Shown here: positions 1 through 7,483 of the stretch, piece by piece
Layout: every line of letters begins with the position of its first letter
Position numbering within the stretch: position 1 is the first letter of the stretch
DNA from: Vibrio xiamenensis
GTDB lineage: Bacteria > Pseudomonadota > Gammaproteobacteria > Enterobacterales > Vibrionaceae
Reading direction: 5' to 3'
DNA: 36,761 nucleotides
Assembly (NCBI RefSeq): GCF_900100015.1
Contig: NZ_FNDD01000044.1
Span: 1-36,761 of the forward strand
The notes under the pieces: generated by a model
What the model saw: the letters and a program-made list of their open reading frames with translations, nothing else
Database searches by the model: none
Told to the model about the DNA's origin: nothing
Made by a program: the position numbers and the translations under genes

Positions 1-255
1 GAGACAGAGTTTTCTAAAATGACTCACCTTGCGGGACTTGAATGGGCCAGCCTACTGGTTGTGACATATTCATCGTTCACAAAGAGTTGAATTCAAAAGT
101 CTAGATAAAAGAAAAGCCCAGTCGTGAGACAGAGTTTTCTAAAATGACTCACCTTGCGGAACTTGAATGGGCCAGCCTACTGGTTGTGACATATTCATCG
201 TTCACTTCACAAAGAGTTGAATTCAAAAGTCTAGATAAAAGAAAAGCCCAGTCGC
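1..255. repeat. Two tandem decayed tRNA-containing repeat units
   Basis: Two nearly identical units begin at 1 and 126 (125 and 130 bp). The second differs mainly by a 5-base duplication (ttcac) and one G/A change. Both align with the start of the functional tRNA-Asn segment at 256: each has a degraded terminator half, a spacer and a corrupted tRNA 3' end around gactcaccttgcgg. Both copies share the same lesions, so decay came before duplication. No complete tRNA can be folded from either. The first unit may be cut by the window edge. Confidence 0.8.
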
Positions 256-268
256 GAGACTGGGCTTT
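243..268 (-). terminator. Rho-independent terminator of the tRNA operon
   Basis: An 11-bp perfect stem (AAAGCCCAGTC / GACTGGGCTTT) with a GCGA loop is followed on the minus strand by a T-rich run (TTCTTTTATC). It lies just downstream of tRNA-Asn, the last intact gene of the minus-strand tRNA operon. Confidence 0.85.
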
Positions 269-274
269 CTAAAG

Positions 275-350
275 TGGCTCCCCCTGCAAGACTTGAACTT
301 GCGACATACGGATTAACAGTCCGCCGTTCTACCGACTGAACTAAGGGGGA
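275..350 (-). tRNA. tRNA-Asn (GTT anticodon)
   Basis: The minus strand gives a complete 76-nt tRNA with a 7-bp acceptor stem (TCCCCCT/AGGGGGA), D arm (GTTCAGTCGGTAGAAC), anticodon loop CTGTTAATC, T loop TTCAAGT and encoded CCA. It reads AAC/AAU codons. It is the last intact gene of the array, 24 nt before the terminator stem. The T-stem sequence (CGCAAG...CTTGCA) differs from the usual enteric tRNA-Asn but keeps pairing. Confidence 0.95.
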
Positions 351-390
351 ATTATCTGTGTCACTTCTAACGAAGTGAAGCACCAAATAA

Positions 391-450
391 TGGTGCCTCG
401 AGACGGAATAACGGGCCCGCCTAGGGCACTGACCGATGATTTTCAACAAA
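391..450 (-). pseudogene. Decayed tRNA-Phe-like fragment
   Basis: The first 19 bases (tggtgcctcgagacggaat) match the 3' end of the neighbouring tRNA-Phe genes with one change, and a gattttcaa anticodon-arm remnant follows at about 437. The T arm and everything 5' of the anticodon are destroyed, so no cloverleaf forms. It sits between tRNA-Phe and tRNA-Asn and is probably a degraded extra copy from the repeated duplications of this array. Confidence 0.65.
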
Positions 451-487
451 ATCCAAAGATGATGTTTTAAGCACCGATAACATAATA

Positions 488-563
488 TGGTGCCTCGAGG
501 CGGAATCGAACCACCGACACGAGGATTTTCAATCCTCTGCTCTACCGACTGAGCTATCGAGGC
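488..563 (-). tRNA. tRNA-Phe (GAA anticodon), copy 1
   Basis: The minus strand folds to a 76-nt tRNA with acceptor GCCTCGA/TCGAGGC, anticodon loop TTGAAAA, T loop TTCGATT and encoded CCA. It is identical to the copy at 692-767. Its acceptor stem differs from the copy at 906-981. Confidence 0.97.
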
Positions 564-570
564 AAAAGAA

Positions 571-646
<76 letters not shown>

Positions 647-691
647 CCAAATTTTTGTGTTGCTCGTGATGCACACCAACAACTTAAATTG

Positions 692-767
692 TGGTGCCTC
701 GAGGCGGAATCGAACCACCGACACGAGGATTTTCAATCCTCTGCTCTACCGACTGAGCTATCGAGGC
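692..767 (-). tRNA. tRNA-Phe (GAA anticodon), copy 2
   Basis: Identical in sequence to tRNA-Phe copy 1 and exactly 204 bp from it. All cloverleaf elements and the CCA end are intact. Confidence 0.97.
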
Positions 768-774
768 AAAAGAA

Positions 775-850
<76 letters not shown>

Positions 851-905
851 GCACTATATTCTTTTTAACGACCGTTGATACTTAAGCACCAACAATCAGA
901 ATTTG

Positions 906-981
906 TGGTGCCCGGAGGCGGAATCGAACCACCGACACGAGGATTTTCAATCCTCTGCTCTACCGACTGAGCTATCCGGGC
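906..981 (-). tRNA. tRNA-Phe (GAA anticodon), promoter-proximal copy
   Basis: A 76-nt tRNA with acceptor GCCCGGA/TCCGGGC, unlike the GCCTCGA acceptor of the other two Phe genes; the remainder is the same. It is the first gene of the minus-strand tRNA operon, about 12 nt downstream of a strong -10 element. Confidence 0.97.
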
Positions 982-992
982 AACGGAGCGCT

Positions 993-1051
993 ATTAAACG
1001 GATTTTCGGCCTTGGCGTCAACTTGTTTTTAGAAAAAAAAACAAAAAAACG
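993..1051 (-). promoter_or_regulatory. Promoter of the tRNA operon with GC-rich discriminator
   Basis: On the minus strand a TTGACG -35 (1016-1021) and a TTTAAT -10 (993-998) are separated by 17 nt. They are followed by a GC-rich AGCGCTCC stretch, as in stringently controlled rRNA/tRNA promoters. Upstream is a long T/A tract (about 1027-1051) that could act as an UP element. The placement fits transcription starting just before tRNA-Phe at 981. Confidence 0.8.
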
Positions 1052-1090
1052 GTTAACTGCTGCGAATTTAGCCAGTTTTGTGGCCAATGT

Positions 1091-2218
1091 TTAACTGCCG
1101 TTAAATTCCTTTTTAAATTTGGTCACTTTTTCTAAGTAACGGCGTGATTCTGCGTTGGGATGTTTATTGGTTAACGCCCAATAAACTTGGTTAGGCTGCA
1201 GGGAATTTATGTCGCTCATGGCGCGGCTGCGATTTGAACTAAAGGTGTTGAGCACGCCCCCCGTCCCGCCGTTGTAGGCGGAAATCATGCTGTACTCAAG
1301 CGACGTCGGTTGACGCACATCTTTTAAATAGCGGTTTTTCAGCAAGTAGAAGTAGGCGGTTCCGGTGTCGATGTTGTTTTCTGGGTTAAATAAGTATTCA
1401 GGCGATGGTTGCCCCTGACGTTTTTTCACTAATTGGAATACATCACGCCCAGCGGTTTTAGGCACCACTTGCATTAGCCCATAGGCATTGGCCCAGCTAA
1501 CTGCATATGGGTTAAAGCTACTTTCGGTTTTGATGATCGCGTAGATCAGATCTTCAGGGATACCGTATTTGCGCGATGCGCGGCGCACGATATCGGCATA
1601 TTTGTAACCGCGAATCTCGATTTGATCTTCCACCATCGGGATTTCGACGTAATAGGCCTTTTTAAAATCCACTTCTTTGACTTTAAGCTGATGGGCAATT
1701 AAGTAATCGGCGTAACGATTGGCGCGCCAAGACCATTCAATCGGCTGCTTATCTTGGTCAACGACCTGCTTATACAGAAATGGTCGGCCTTCGAGTTTGA
1801 TTGATTTGGATGAGAACAGGTCGACGCTGGCAGGATCGTCAGGAGTTAAAAGTGTGGTAACAATAGCGTTTCTGAGGTGACCTTTAGGATCAGTGGGGGA
1901 AACGGTTTCCACCACTATGGTGCCTTTTGAGAAGTTGACTTCCGAACGGCTGAGATAATTATCGATGTATTTGACGTAGTTACTTTTGCCGGCGTATTTG
2001 ATTTCGCGGCTACCCCAGCGTTTTTCGATGTTATTGGTAAAGCTACCGATGAGTGCATCTAGGGCTTTGGTATCTTTAGTAAATTGGCCTGGAAGCTGGG
2101 CAAGGTTTTTAGCAAAGCGGTTGGTGGGTTCGTAGTTTACGTCGTAGAGGCCTTCGACGAACTCGCGGCTACATCCGGCGAGCAACAACAAACTTAAACA
2201 ATAGCAAAGCTTTCTCAT
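1091..2218 (-). CDS. mltC: Membrane-bound lytic murein transglycosylase C
   Basis: A 375-aa outer-membrane lipoprotein that cleaves the MurNAc-GlcNAc bond of peptidoglycan to give 1,6-anhydro-muropeptides. The N terminus MRKLCYCLSLLLLAGCS is a lipoprotein signal with lipobox LAGC. An MltC-specific N-terminal domain (about residues 20-210) precedes a C-terminal SLT goose-lysozyme domain with the catalytic-Glu motif KTESSFNPYA, then YGLMQVVP and SAYNGG. The length is normal for the family. The start has a good ribosome site (GGATAAGG) just upstream. It lies downstream of yggX, as in other gammaproteobacteria (mutY-yggX-mltC), and may share its transcript. Confidence 0.95.
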   Translation of the reverse strand: MRKLCYCLSLLLLAGCSREFVEGLYDVNYEPTNRFAKNLAQLPGQFTKDTKALDALIGSFTNNIEKRWGSREIKYAGKSNYVKYIDNYLSRSEVNFSKGTIVVETVSPTDPKGHLRNAIVTTLLTPDDPASVDLFSSKSIKLEGRPFLYKQVVDQDKQPIEWSWRANRYADYLIAHQLKVKEVDFKKAYYVEIPMVEDQIEIRGYKYADIVRRASRKYGIPEDLIYAIIKTESSFNPYAVSWANAYGLMQVVPKTAGRDVFQLVKKRQGQPSPEYLFNPENNIDTGTAYFYLLKNRYLKDVRQPTSLEYSMISAYNGGTGGVLNTFSSNRSRAMSDINSLQPNQVYWALTNKHPNAESRRYLEKVTKFKKEFNGS

Positions 2219-2286
2219 ACCTTATCCAAAAAAATGACACCAAAGCATGAGTAATGATGTCATTTAATTCTCGGTATGCAAATATT

Positions 2287-2340
2287 CACGGCGTTGAATC
2301 AGAGAAATCTGAATCAGGTTCCAGTTCCACTGACGCCGTG
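2287..2340. other. Nested inverted repeat in the yggX-mltC gap
   Basis: Outer arms CACGGCGT (2287-2294) and ACGCCGTG (2333-2340) are perfect complements. They enclose a second small hairpin, TCAGA-GAAA-TCTGA (2299-2312). There is no T-run, so it is not a classical terminator. It fills most of the 138-bp gap and could be an RNA processing or stability element or a dispersed intergenic repeat. Confidence 0.5.
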
Positions 2341-2356
2341 GTGCTGTGCAGACAAA

Positions 2357-2632
2357 TTATTTTTCGCTTGGTGGCGTGTAGCCGTCGATTTGAACCTCTT
2401 TACCTTCGAACAAGAAGCTGACCATTTCAGTTTCGAGTAATTTACGGTGCTCAGGATCCATCATATTGAGCTTTTTCTCATTGATAAGCATGGTTTGTTT
2501 GTGTTGCCACTCGGCCCACGCTTGTTTAGAGATATTGTCAAAAATGCGCTTACCCAATTCACCAGGGTAAAGTTGGAAATCCAGCCCTTCAGCTTCTTTG
2601 TTTAGTCGAGCACAAAATACGGTGCGGCTCAT
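2357..2632 (-). CDS. yggX: Probable Fe(2+)-trafficking protein YggX
   Basis: A 91-aa small cytoplasmic protein of the YggX family, linked to iron handling and protection of Fe-S clusters from oxidative damage. The protein begins MSRTVFCARLNKEAEGLDF, contains the family-typical PGELGKRIFDNISKQAWAEW, and keeps the conserved Cys7. The start is chosen at 2632 because AAGGAG sits just upstream of it; a longer frame opens at 2671 but adds residues foreign to the family. It follows mutY by 13 nt, so in the parental chromosome it is co-transcribed with mutY. The island insertion may have changed its promoter supply. Confidence 0.95.
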   Translation of the reverse strand: MSRTVFCARLNKEAEGLDFQLYPGELGKRIFDNISKQAWAEWQHKQTMLINEKKLNMMDPEHRKLLETEMVSFLFEGKEVQIDGYTPPSEK

Positions 2633-2645
2633 AACGACTCCTTGA

Positions 2646-3602
2646 TTAAAGTTCGTGCGGCAGAGTTTCAAGCAGCTGTTTTACTGGCGCTGCTAAGCCA
2701 ATCTGCTCTGGTTGCGACAAGTTATACCAAAGACCTTTGTCGGCTTCCATTATCACATTGGGTTGCTGTGAAACGTCGATCAGAATTGGCGTAATATCGA
2801 GATGGTAATGGCTGAAAGTATGGCGAAACGCAATTAAGGTTTTTTGCGCTTGAATGTGTTTCGCCTGTATGCCGCGTAGCTCAAGTGCGTGCTCAATATC
2901 AGCATCACTATTTTCTGGAAAGGCAAATAGCCCGCCCCAAATACCGCTTTGCGGTCTTTGCTCCAGCCAGACCTGATTATCGTGGTGCAGCATGATAAAC
3001 CAAGTCTCTTTAACTGGTTTGGCTTTTTTCGGCTTTTTACCCGGGTAATCGAGTTGATTGCCATGCTTGTTGCTGACGCACATGGATTCAATCGGGCACA
3101 GAGAACATTTCGGTTTGCTGCGCGTACATACCATAGCGCCCATATCCATCATCGCCTGATTGTATTTATCGACATCGGTATTTGGCGTATGGGTTTGAGC
3201 GATTTCCCACAGTTTATTTTCAACGGTTTTTTGCCCCGGCCAACCTTCAATCGCAAACGCGCGCGCTAAAGTGCGTTTAACATTGCCGTCTAAAATCGCG
3301 TGTGGCTGTTTATAAACCGAAGACAAAATAGCTGCAGCGGTTGAACGACCAATGCCTGGCAGCGCGTTCATCTGTTCGATATCGGTTGGGAACTCGCCGC
3401 CATACTGCTCCGCGACCACTTTGGCCGCTTTGTGCAGGTTGCGCGCCCGTGCGTAATAACCAAGCCCAGTCCACAGATGCAGCACTTCGTCTTGCTGCGC
3501 GTTAGCGAGGTCGACAACGGTTGGAAAACGCTCTAAAAAGCGTTGGTAATACGGAATAACCGTTGCAACTTGCGTCTGCTGCAGCATGATTTCCGTAATC
3601 AC
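2646..3602 (-). pseudogene. mutY: Native mutY, 3' part separated by island insertion
   Basis: The frame encodes MutY adenine DNA glycosylase from the catalytic-Glu motif (TEIMLQQTQV) to the C terminus, about 318 aa from a fortuitous GTG at 3602. It keeps the helix-hairpin-helix LPGIGRSTAAAIL, the catalytic-Asp region ILDGNVKR, the four [4Fe-4S] cysteines (C-x6-C-x2-C-x5-C) and the C-terminal NUDIX-like 8-oxoG recognition domain. It lacks the first ~35 residues, which are found intact at 19582-19689 across the island. A stop codon (TAA) lies two codons before the GTG. The frame has no other lesion, so the insertion looks recent. Any product would lack the N-terminal helix of the catalytic domain and is probably inactive. 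Confidence 0.92.
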
Positions 3603-3618
3603 GATTTAAGTGGTACTT
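3597..3618. repeat. Left terminal inverted repeat of the island
   Basis: AATCACGA (3597-3604) is followed after three bases by AAGTGGTACTT (3608-3618). It pairs with the right end in the form AATCACGA-N6-AGTGGCACTC, with a 2-nt spacing difference. It abuts mutY codons directly. A second copy of AAGTGGTACTT lies at 3666-3676 and is probably an additional recombinase-binding site. Confidence 0.7.
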
Positions 3619-3665
3619 CTATTTTTAATAATATAAATCATAATGTTACTGTTCTCTAATCCTGC

Positions 3666-3676
3666 AAGTGGTACTT
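3666..3676. repeat. Subterminal copy of the AAGTGGTACTT motif
   Basis: An exact 11-bp repeat of 3608-3618 with a 58-bp offset, in the same orientation, near the left island end. It is a candidate accessory binding site for the recombinases. Confidence 0.55.
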
Positions 3677-4280
3677 TTATCTTAACATTAGATTTATTTA
3701 TGCGATATGTGTTGATGTAAGAAGTTAACGTTTGATGAGACTTTAAAAAGATAAGATGTTGTAAGTGAATGGAGTTAGAGGTATTGAATCGAAAAGCAAT
3801 CAAACTTATTATTGGAGGCGACCAAGCATACGCCCCTTGGTCTTTAAATATGAGGCATACGTTGTGTGTGGGTCCGCGCAGCACTGGTCACAGTCAGTTC
3901 GTAAGGAACAAAGGTGGCATTGAGATGGCAGCGGCATCTCTAACCCACAGTTCAAAAATTCTCATTAAAGTCGTTCTGGGTTCCACCTTCTAATTTATCC
4001 ATTTCTCTGTATCTAAACGACCTTACCGGTTGTTGATAATCTCTTTAATCTATTTGGTCCTCAAAATACAATGCCAATGCTCTCTCGCAAGCGCACTTTT
4101 GCCTCTTTTCAACTTAGAGCAGATGACCTTCAAAAAACAAGACTATTCCCATTTATAAACATATTCTAATGCCAGTAACCACTCATACTACAGTCAATAT
4201 GAAAGTAGCTGAGATGATTCTGCAATATGACTCTAAAATCATGGTCAATTTTACTTAGTCACTACAGTTTTAATTATACG
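3677..4280. other. Non-coding left end of the island
   Basis: About 600 bp without a convincing gene. A 74-codon frame at 3769-3993 (+) has no recognisable protein features. A small hairpin (GAGATG-GCAGCGG-CATCTC) occurs near 3925. The stretch may hold recombination sites, a degraded gene or an unrecognised small RNA. Nothing else was seen. Confidence 0.5.
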
Positions 4281-4829
4281 TCAGCAGATGATCCCCAATA
4301 TTTGATTAAGTCTAGATTCATTATCTTCATCAAGTGAAATAAAATGTTTACCAGTGTTTCTTAAGTATTTAACATGAATATATTCAAGACTCTTTTGGTA
4401 ATCCACATCATCTACTCGTATTCCATCTTCTTGAATGATGTATTTGTCAGATCTTTTCGAAAGAAAAATATAGTCAAAGTTATCTAAGCTAACTTTACCT
4501 AAATCTTCTAATTTTTTATAAAATAAAAGATCATTGTTATCATTTTTTAACACTATCTTAGTATGAGCTATGATATCGGGCAGCCCCCTATCATAAATGA
4601 TGAAATCATAATTTTCATTTGCATATTTTAGCTCATTTTCCATTTGCCTCATGATTAGCCACGAGGTAGAAAAAGCGTTTTGTTCATGGTTCAATTTAAA
4701 AGGACATTCTCGAGCCACTTCGCTGATAACTTTTACGTTTTTATTAATTGTTTTCAGTCGATTTTCAATCATATTTATTAGGGTGGTTTTTCCTGTTCCA
4801 AATACGCCTGTTATAAGTATTTTCTTCAT
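4281..4829 (-). CDS. P-loop nucleotide kinase-like ATPase (AAA_28 type)
   Basis: A 182-aa protein that starts with a textbook Walker A loop (GVFGTGKTT, residues 8-16). It continues through an ISEVAREC segment and FIIYDRGLPDIIAH, a DR-containing motif seen in NadR-/deoxynucleoside-kinase-like P-loop folds. The family phosphorylates small nucleotides or nucleosides; the substrate here is unknown. It starts 3 nt after the tandem stops of the membrane protein gene upstream (GGTTAATAAATG), so the two are clearly one operon and translationally linked. It is strongly AT-rich compared with the chromosome. This could be the regulatory or enzymatic partner of the PLD-like protein in a defence or toxin system, which is inference from context. 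Confidence 0.75.
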   Translation of the reverse strand: MKKILITGVFGTGKTTLINMIENRLKTINKNVKVISEVARECPFKLNHEQNAFSTSWLIMRQMENELKYANENYDFIIYDRGLPDIIAHTKIVLKNDNNDLLFYKKLEDLGKVSLDNFDYIFLSKRSDKYIIQEDGIRVDDVDYQKSLEYIHVKYLRNTGKHFISLDEDNESRLNQILGIIC

Positions 4830-4832
4830 TTA

Positions 4833-5588
4833 TTAACCTAATTCAATTGGATTGGTGATATTGTCATCATTCCATATTTCTTCGAAATATTTCTTATAAT
4901 ATTCATATCCATCGCCGCCTTTTTTATATTGATATGACATTGTTAACTGACTCTTCTTTTTTACCATGAAAGGACCAGTGAATAGGTTACTATCAATTCT
5001 CATTATGGAATCTATAGGTAAGCAAGAATATTCCCTTATTTGAATTGCAGAATCTGATAGATTTAGTTCTTTCTTTGTGATTCTTACCCATTCAACTAAA
5101 TCTGAAATGGCTTTTTTTATAGAGCCTTCCTGAGCCATTTCATCTTTTTCTCTCTGGGCTATAAAGTCAGATTCTTTATGTGGGATAAGAAATCTTATTT
5201 TTAATCCTTTTTGTAATCTTGTCTTCAATACATCTCCTTGATAATTAATAAAGCCACTTGCTCCTAATGCTGCTATGTCCAACTCTTCTGATTTCAACAA
5301 TAGTTTGTTGGTTACTGTATTCATTTCCTGTCTTGTTTTGAATATTGAAACCAATTTCCAAGAGTTGATTACTTTCATAAAATTAACTTCTGGTAGTGTT
5401 ATGTGATATTCTACAAAATTAATGATAACGACTGCCAAGATTGAGCAACCGATACTTAGTAGTACTGTATTAATACTTATTTTCTCTACATTATCACCAG
5501 ATGGGGTAGTGGGATAATAATTAGCAAATAGAATAAGAATTATACTGAGAAGTAATATGAGTAATTGGACAATGTTTTCTCTTTTCAT
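4833..5588 (-). CDS. Two-TM membrane protein with phospholipase D-like (DUF5919-like) domain
   Basis: 251 aa. Two hydrophobic segments at about residues 8-24 and 40-60 anchor the protein in the inner membrane. The cytoplasmic part (about 75-245) has the pattern of a degenerate PLD fold: DIAALGASG, then LQKGLKIRFLIPHKES, and a C-terminal IMRIDSNLFTGPF...YYKKYFEEIWND typical of DUF5919-like domains. The HxK(x)4D catalytic motif of true phospholipases D is not visible, so it may sense or bind rather than hydrolyse. It is the first gene of a two-gene operon with the kinase at 4281-4829, and is divergent from the radical SAM operon 645 bp away. Two-TM anchored effectors are common in abortive-infection systems; such a role here is inference. 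Confidence 0.65.
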   Translation of the reverse strand: MKRENIVQLLILLLSIILILFANYYPTTPSGDNVEKISINTVLLSIGCSILAVVIINFVEYHITLPEVNFMKVINSWKLVSIFKTRQEMNTVTNKLLLKSEELDIAALGASGFINYQGDVLKTRLQKGLKIRFLIPHKESDFIAQREKDEMAQEGSIKKAISDLVEWVRITKKELNLSDSAIQIREYSCLPIDSIMRIDSNLFTGPFMVKKKSQLTMSYQYKKGGDGYEYYKKYFEEIWNDDNITNPIELG

Positions 5589-6233
5589 TTATATCACCTT
5601 TCTTAATAAAAAATTTCGTTTAGCATTTAATTAATATTTATATATCCATTTTTATTGGCGGTATAGTTTTCAAAAATATAATATTGCCTTAAGTCTAGGT
5701 TCTTATACAACAAAAATCTGGCTTTGCTGTCTAACTTGAGTGAACTAAATCTTAATATTACGTTGAAAACAGTCACATTCATTCACCACGATTCTGTGTC
5801 AAAAAAACGCTACAAAACCACTAACGGGCACTAGTACAATAACTCTCTGACTCAACGTAGCTCGCTTACATTTTTGGATTGACGAATAAGTGATCAATAA
5901 GTGTAAGCAATCTAATCTGAAGCTGTTATATATCGTGTGAGGTAGCTACTTGGAGCCTCGATGCGCTCTCATTTTAAAATACTTTATGATATTTTTATTT
6001 AAAATCAATATTCTATGTTTTTTTGGAAATCGAATTGGGTAGTCTGTCTTACTGAAAACTGAACAACAGAAGCTAATCTTAAGAACTCATTTTAGTGATG
6101 CCGACATGTGGATGTTATCCTGATGAAGTGGTGAGAGAGTTTTAAATCTTCTTCAGGGAATGCAGATCTTACGGAAATCAAGTATCATCTAGTACCGTAC
6201 GTAATAAAACCAATACTACAGGATAGCGAAACA
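5589..6233. other. Long intergenic region between divergent cargo operons
   Basis: 645 bp, AT-rich, with no recognisable gene. It must hold the promoters of both flanking operons. Inside it, arms GCTTACA (about 5868) and TGTAAGC (about 5900) flank two direct copies of AATAAGTG, a possible operator. Near 6098-6145 a short frame (MPTCGCYPDEVVREF, then stop) might be a remnant of a lost gene. The length is unusual for two compact operons and leaves room for a small RNA. Confidence 0.45.
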
Positions 6234-7001
6234 GTGTATGTCTATGGATCCAAGGACAGATTGTTCATAAACACGACCTTGGGTTGCAGGTCTAGATGTT
6301 CGTATTGTTATCTACCATCACTTGATTATGAACTGGGTGCTTCAAATCTTATGATTAAGGACAGTGATTATGTCATTGGAATGGTTGAGTCTAGGTCTGA
6401 TTTCATTCAAGGGAAGAAAGGTACGATTATCTCTCTGGGTTGCTACTCAGAGTGTTGGGATGAACCTGTCCGTGAATCGACTGTAGCGTTGATAACGTAC
6501 TTTCTCCGAAAGGGTAATCCAGTGCAGTTTGCAACGAAGCGTTACGTAGCTTGTGAGGATATAGAGCAAGTGAGCAAGCTAATATCTTGGAGGGGGCAAC
6601 TGAGCATCTTCATATCTTCAACCACTCTTACTAAGTGGAATTCTATAGAAAGGGGAACTGATTCTCCTGATATTAGGTTTAGAAGCTTCGATTTGACCAA
6701 AAAAACTGGAGTGCCTGTATATTTGTATATTAAGCCAATAATAAAATCCGTCACTATATCTGATTTGAATAAATATGTAGATATTGTAAAAAACAAAGAT
6801 GTATCTGGTGTGATAATTGGCAGTAAGTTCATTATGAGTAATGAAAGTAATAATAACAAGTTAGCTCCTATAAGTAATGGAAAGTTAAAATACAGTAAAA
6901 AGAGCAAAGAAGAAGAGTACATGTATATGACGTTTTCCCAAAAGGTACTAACTTTTACTGAAAGTGTTCAAGCTATAGATTATTGGAGAAATTATGCATA
7001 A
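6234..7001 (+). CDS. Radical SAM enzyme, SPL-like family
   Basis: 255 aa. The CX3CX2C cluster motif (C18, C22, C25 in LGCRSRCSYCYLPS) binds a [4Fe-4S] cluster for S-adenosylmethionine cleavage. The GC..RC.YCYL context and the later SLGCYSECWDEP and FATKRY segments resemble the spore-photoproduct-lyase-like radical SAM group rather than viperin. Spore photoproduct lyase acts on thymine dimers; the substrate here is unknown. A GTG start at 6234 is chosen: AGGA lies upstream at suitable spacing and the family motif begins 18 residues in. It overlaps the next gene by 8 nt. With a dTMP-kinase-like gene in the same operon, a thymine nucleotide is a plausible substrate, which is inference. Confidence 0.8.
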   Translation: MYVYGSKDRLFINTTLGCRSRCSYCYLPSLDYELGASNLMIKDSDYVIGMVESRSDFIQGKKGTIISLGCYSECWDEPVRESTVALITYFLRKGNPVQFATKRYVACEDIEQVSKLISWRGQLSIFISSTTLTKWNSIERGTDSPDIRFRSFDLTKKTGVPVYLYIKPIIKSVTISDLNKYVDIVKNKDVSGVIIGSKFIMSNESNNNKLAPISNGKLKYSKKSKEEEYMYMTFSQKVLTFTESVQAIDYWRNYA

Positions 7002-7416
7002 GACAAAAATAGAAAAGTTAAGTGAGCTATTGAATTCCAATGGTTTCTTGTCAACAACTTTTGTTGATATATTGGATATGAGTCAATCTAAAGAGATTAT
7101 TGAAGATCTGGTTTTTGTTGTTGGGTACAACTACATAGATCTAACTGAACAAGATAATGGAGACATTATTATAACAGCGGGAGTAGTACCAGAAGATTTA
7201 CGAGAAGTACTAACTATTCGAAATAAAAATATTGATGGTAAATTGTCAAAAAGGGTTGAAACTACCTTCAATACTTTACTAGATATTAAAAGGCAATCAA
7301 ATATTCTAGAACTTTACCCTAGAGAGATGAGGAAGAATATTAATGAAGAAATAATGAAAAATAATAATATTGATTCTTGTTTCTTTAATCAAATTAAGTT
7401 AAGAGCTATTTGTTGA
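6994..7416 (+). CDS. Unknown 140-aa protein linked to the radical SAM gene
   Basis: The product is not recognised. It is largely alpha-helical by eye and acidic at its start (KTKIEKLSELLNSNG), with a central stretch YNYIDLTEQDNGDIIITAG and a basic C-terminal half with KLSKRVETTF. It has no signal peptide, membrane segment or cysteine cluster. Its ATG lies inside the end of the radical SAM gene (8-nt overlap), so translation is coupled and the two products probably work together. The dTMP-kinase-like gene follows 67 nt later on the same strand. AT-rich like its neighbours. It could be a substrate adaptor or radical SAM accessory subunit, without direct evidence. Confidence 0.7.
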   Translation: MHKTKIEKLSELLNSNGFLSTTFVDILDMSQSKEIIEDLVFVVGYNYIDLTEQDNGDIIITAGVVPEDLREVLTIRNKNIDGKLSKRVETTFNTLLDIKRQSNILELYPREMRKNINEEIMKNNNIDSCFFNQIKLRAIC

Positions 7417-7483
7417 ATATTTTAAAAAAATCATGGTATTTGACATGATTTATTGTTTGTAAATTAAGTTGAGAAAATAAATA

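Noticed and set aside
903..1094. Open frame overlapping the promoter-proximal tRNA-Phe
   Set aside because: It reads antisense through a tRNA gene and its promoter; a chance frame.
2646..3602. A second functional mutY starting at the GTG at 3602
   Set aside because: The missing N-terminal residues are found intact at 19582-19689, so this is the split native gene, not an independent short MutY.
3769..3993. A 74-codon open frame on the plus strand near the left island end
   Set aside because: No ribosome site of note, no recognisable domain, and composition unlike a protein; treated as non-coding island end.
6234..7001. Identification as a prokaryotic viperin
   Set aside because: The radical SAM motif context (RCSYCYLP) and the later FATKRY segment resemble the SPL-like group; viperin-specific segments were not seen.
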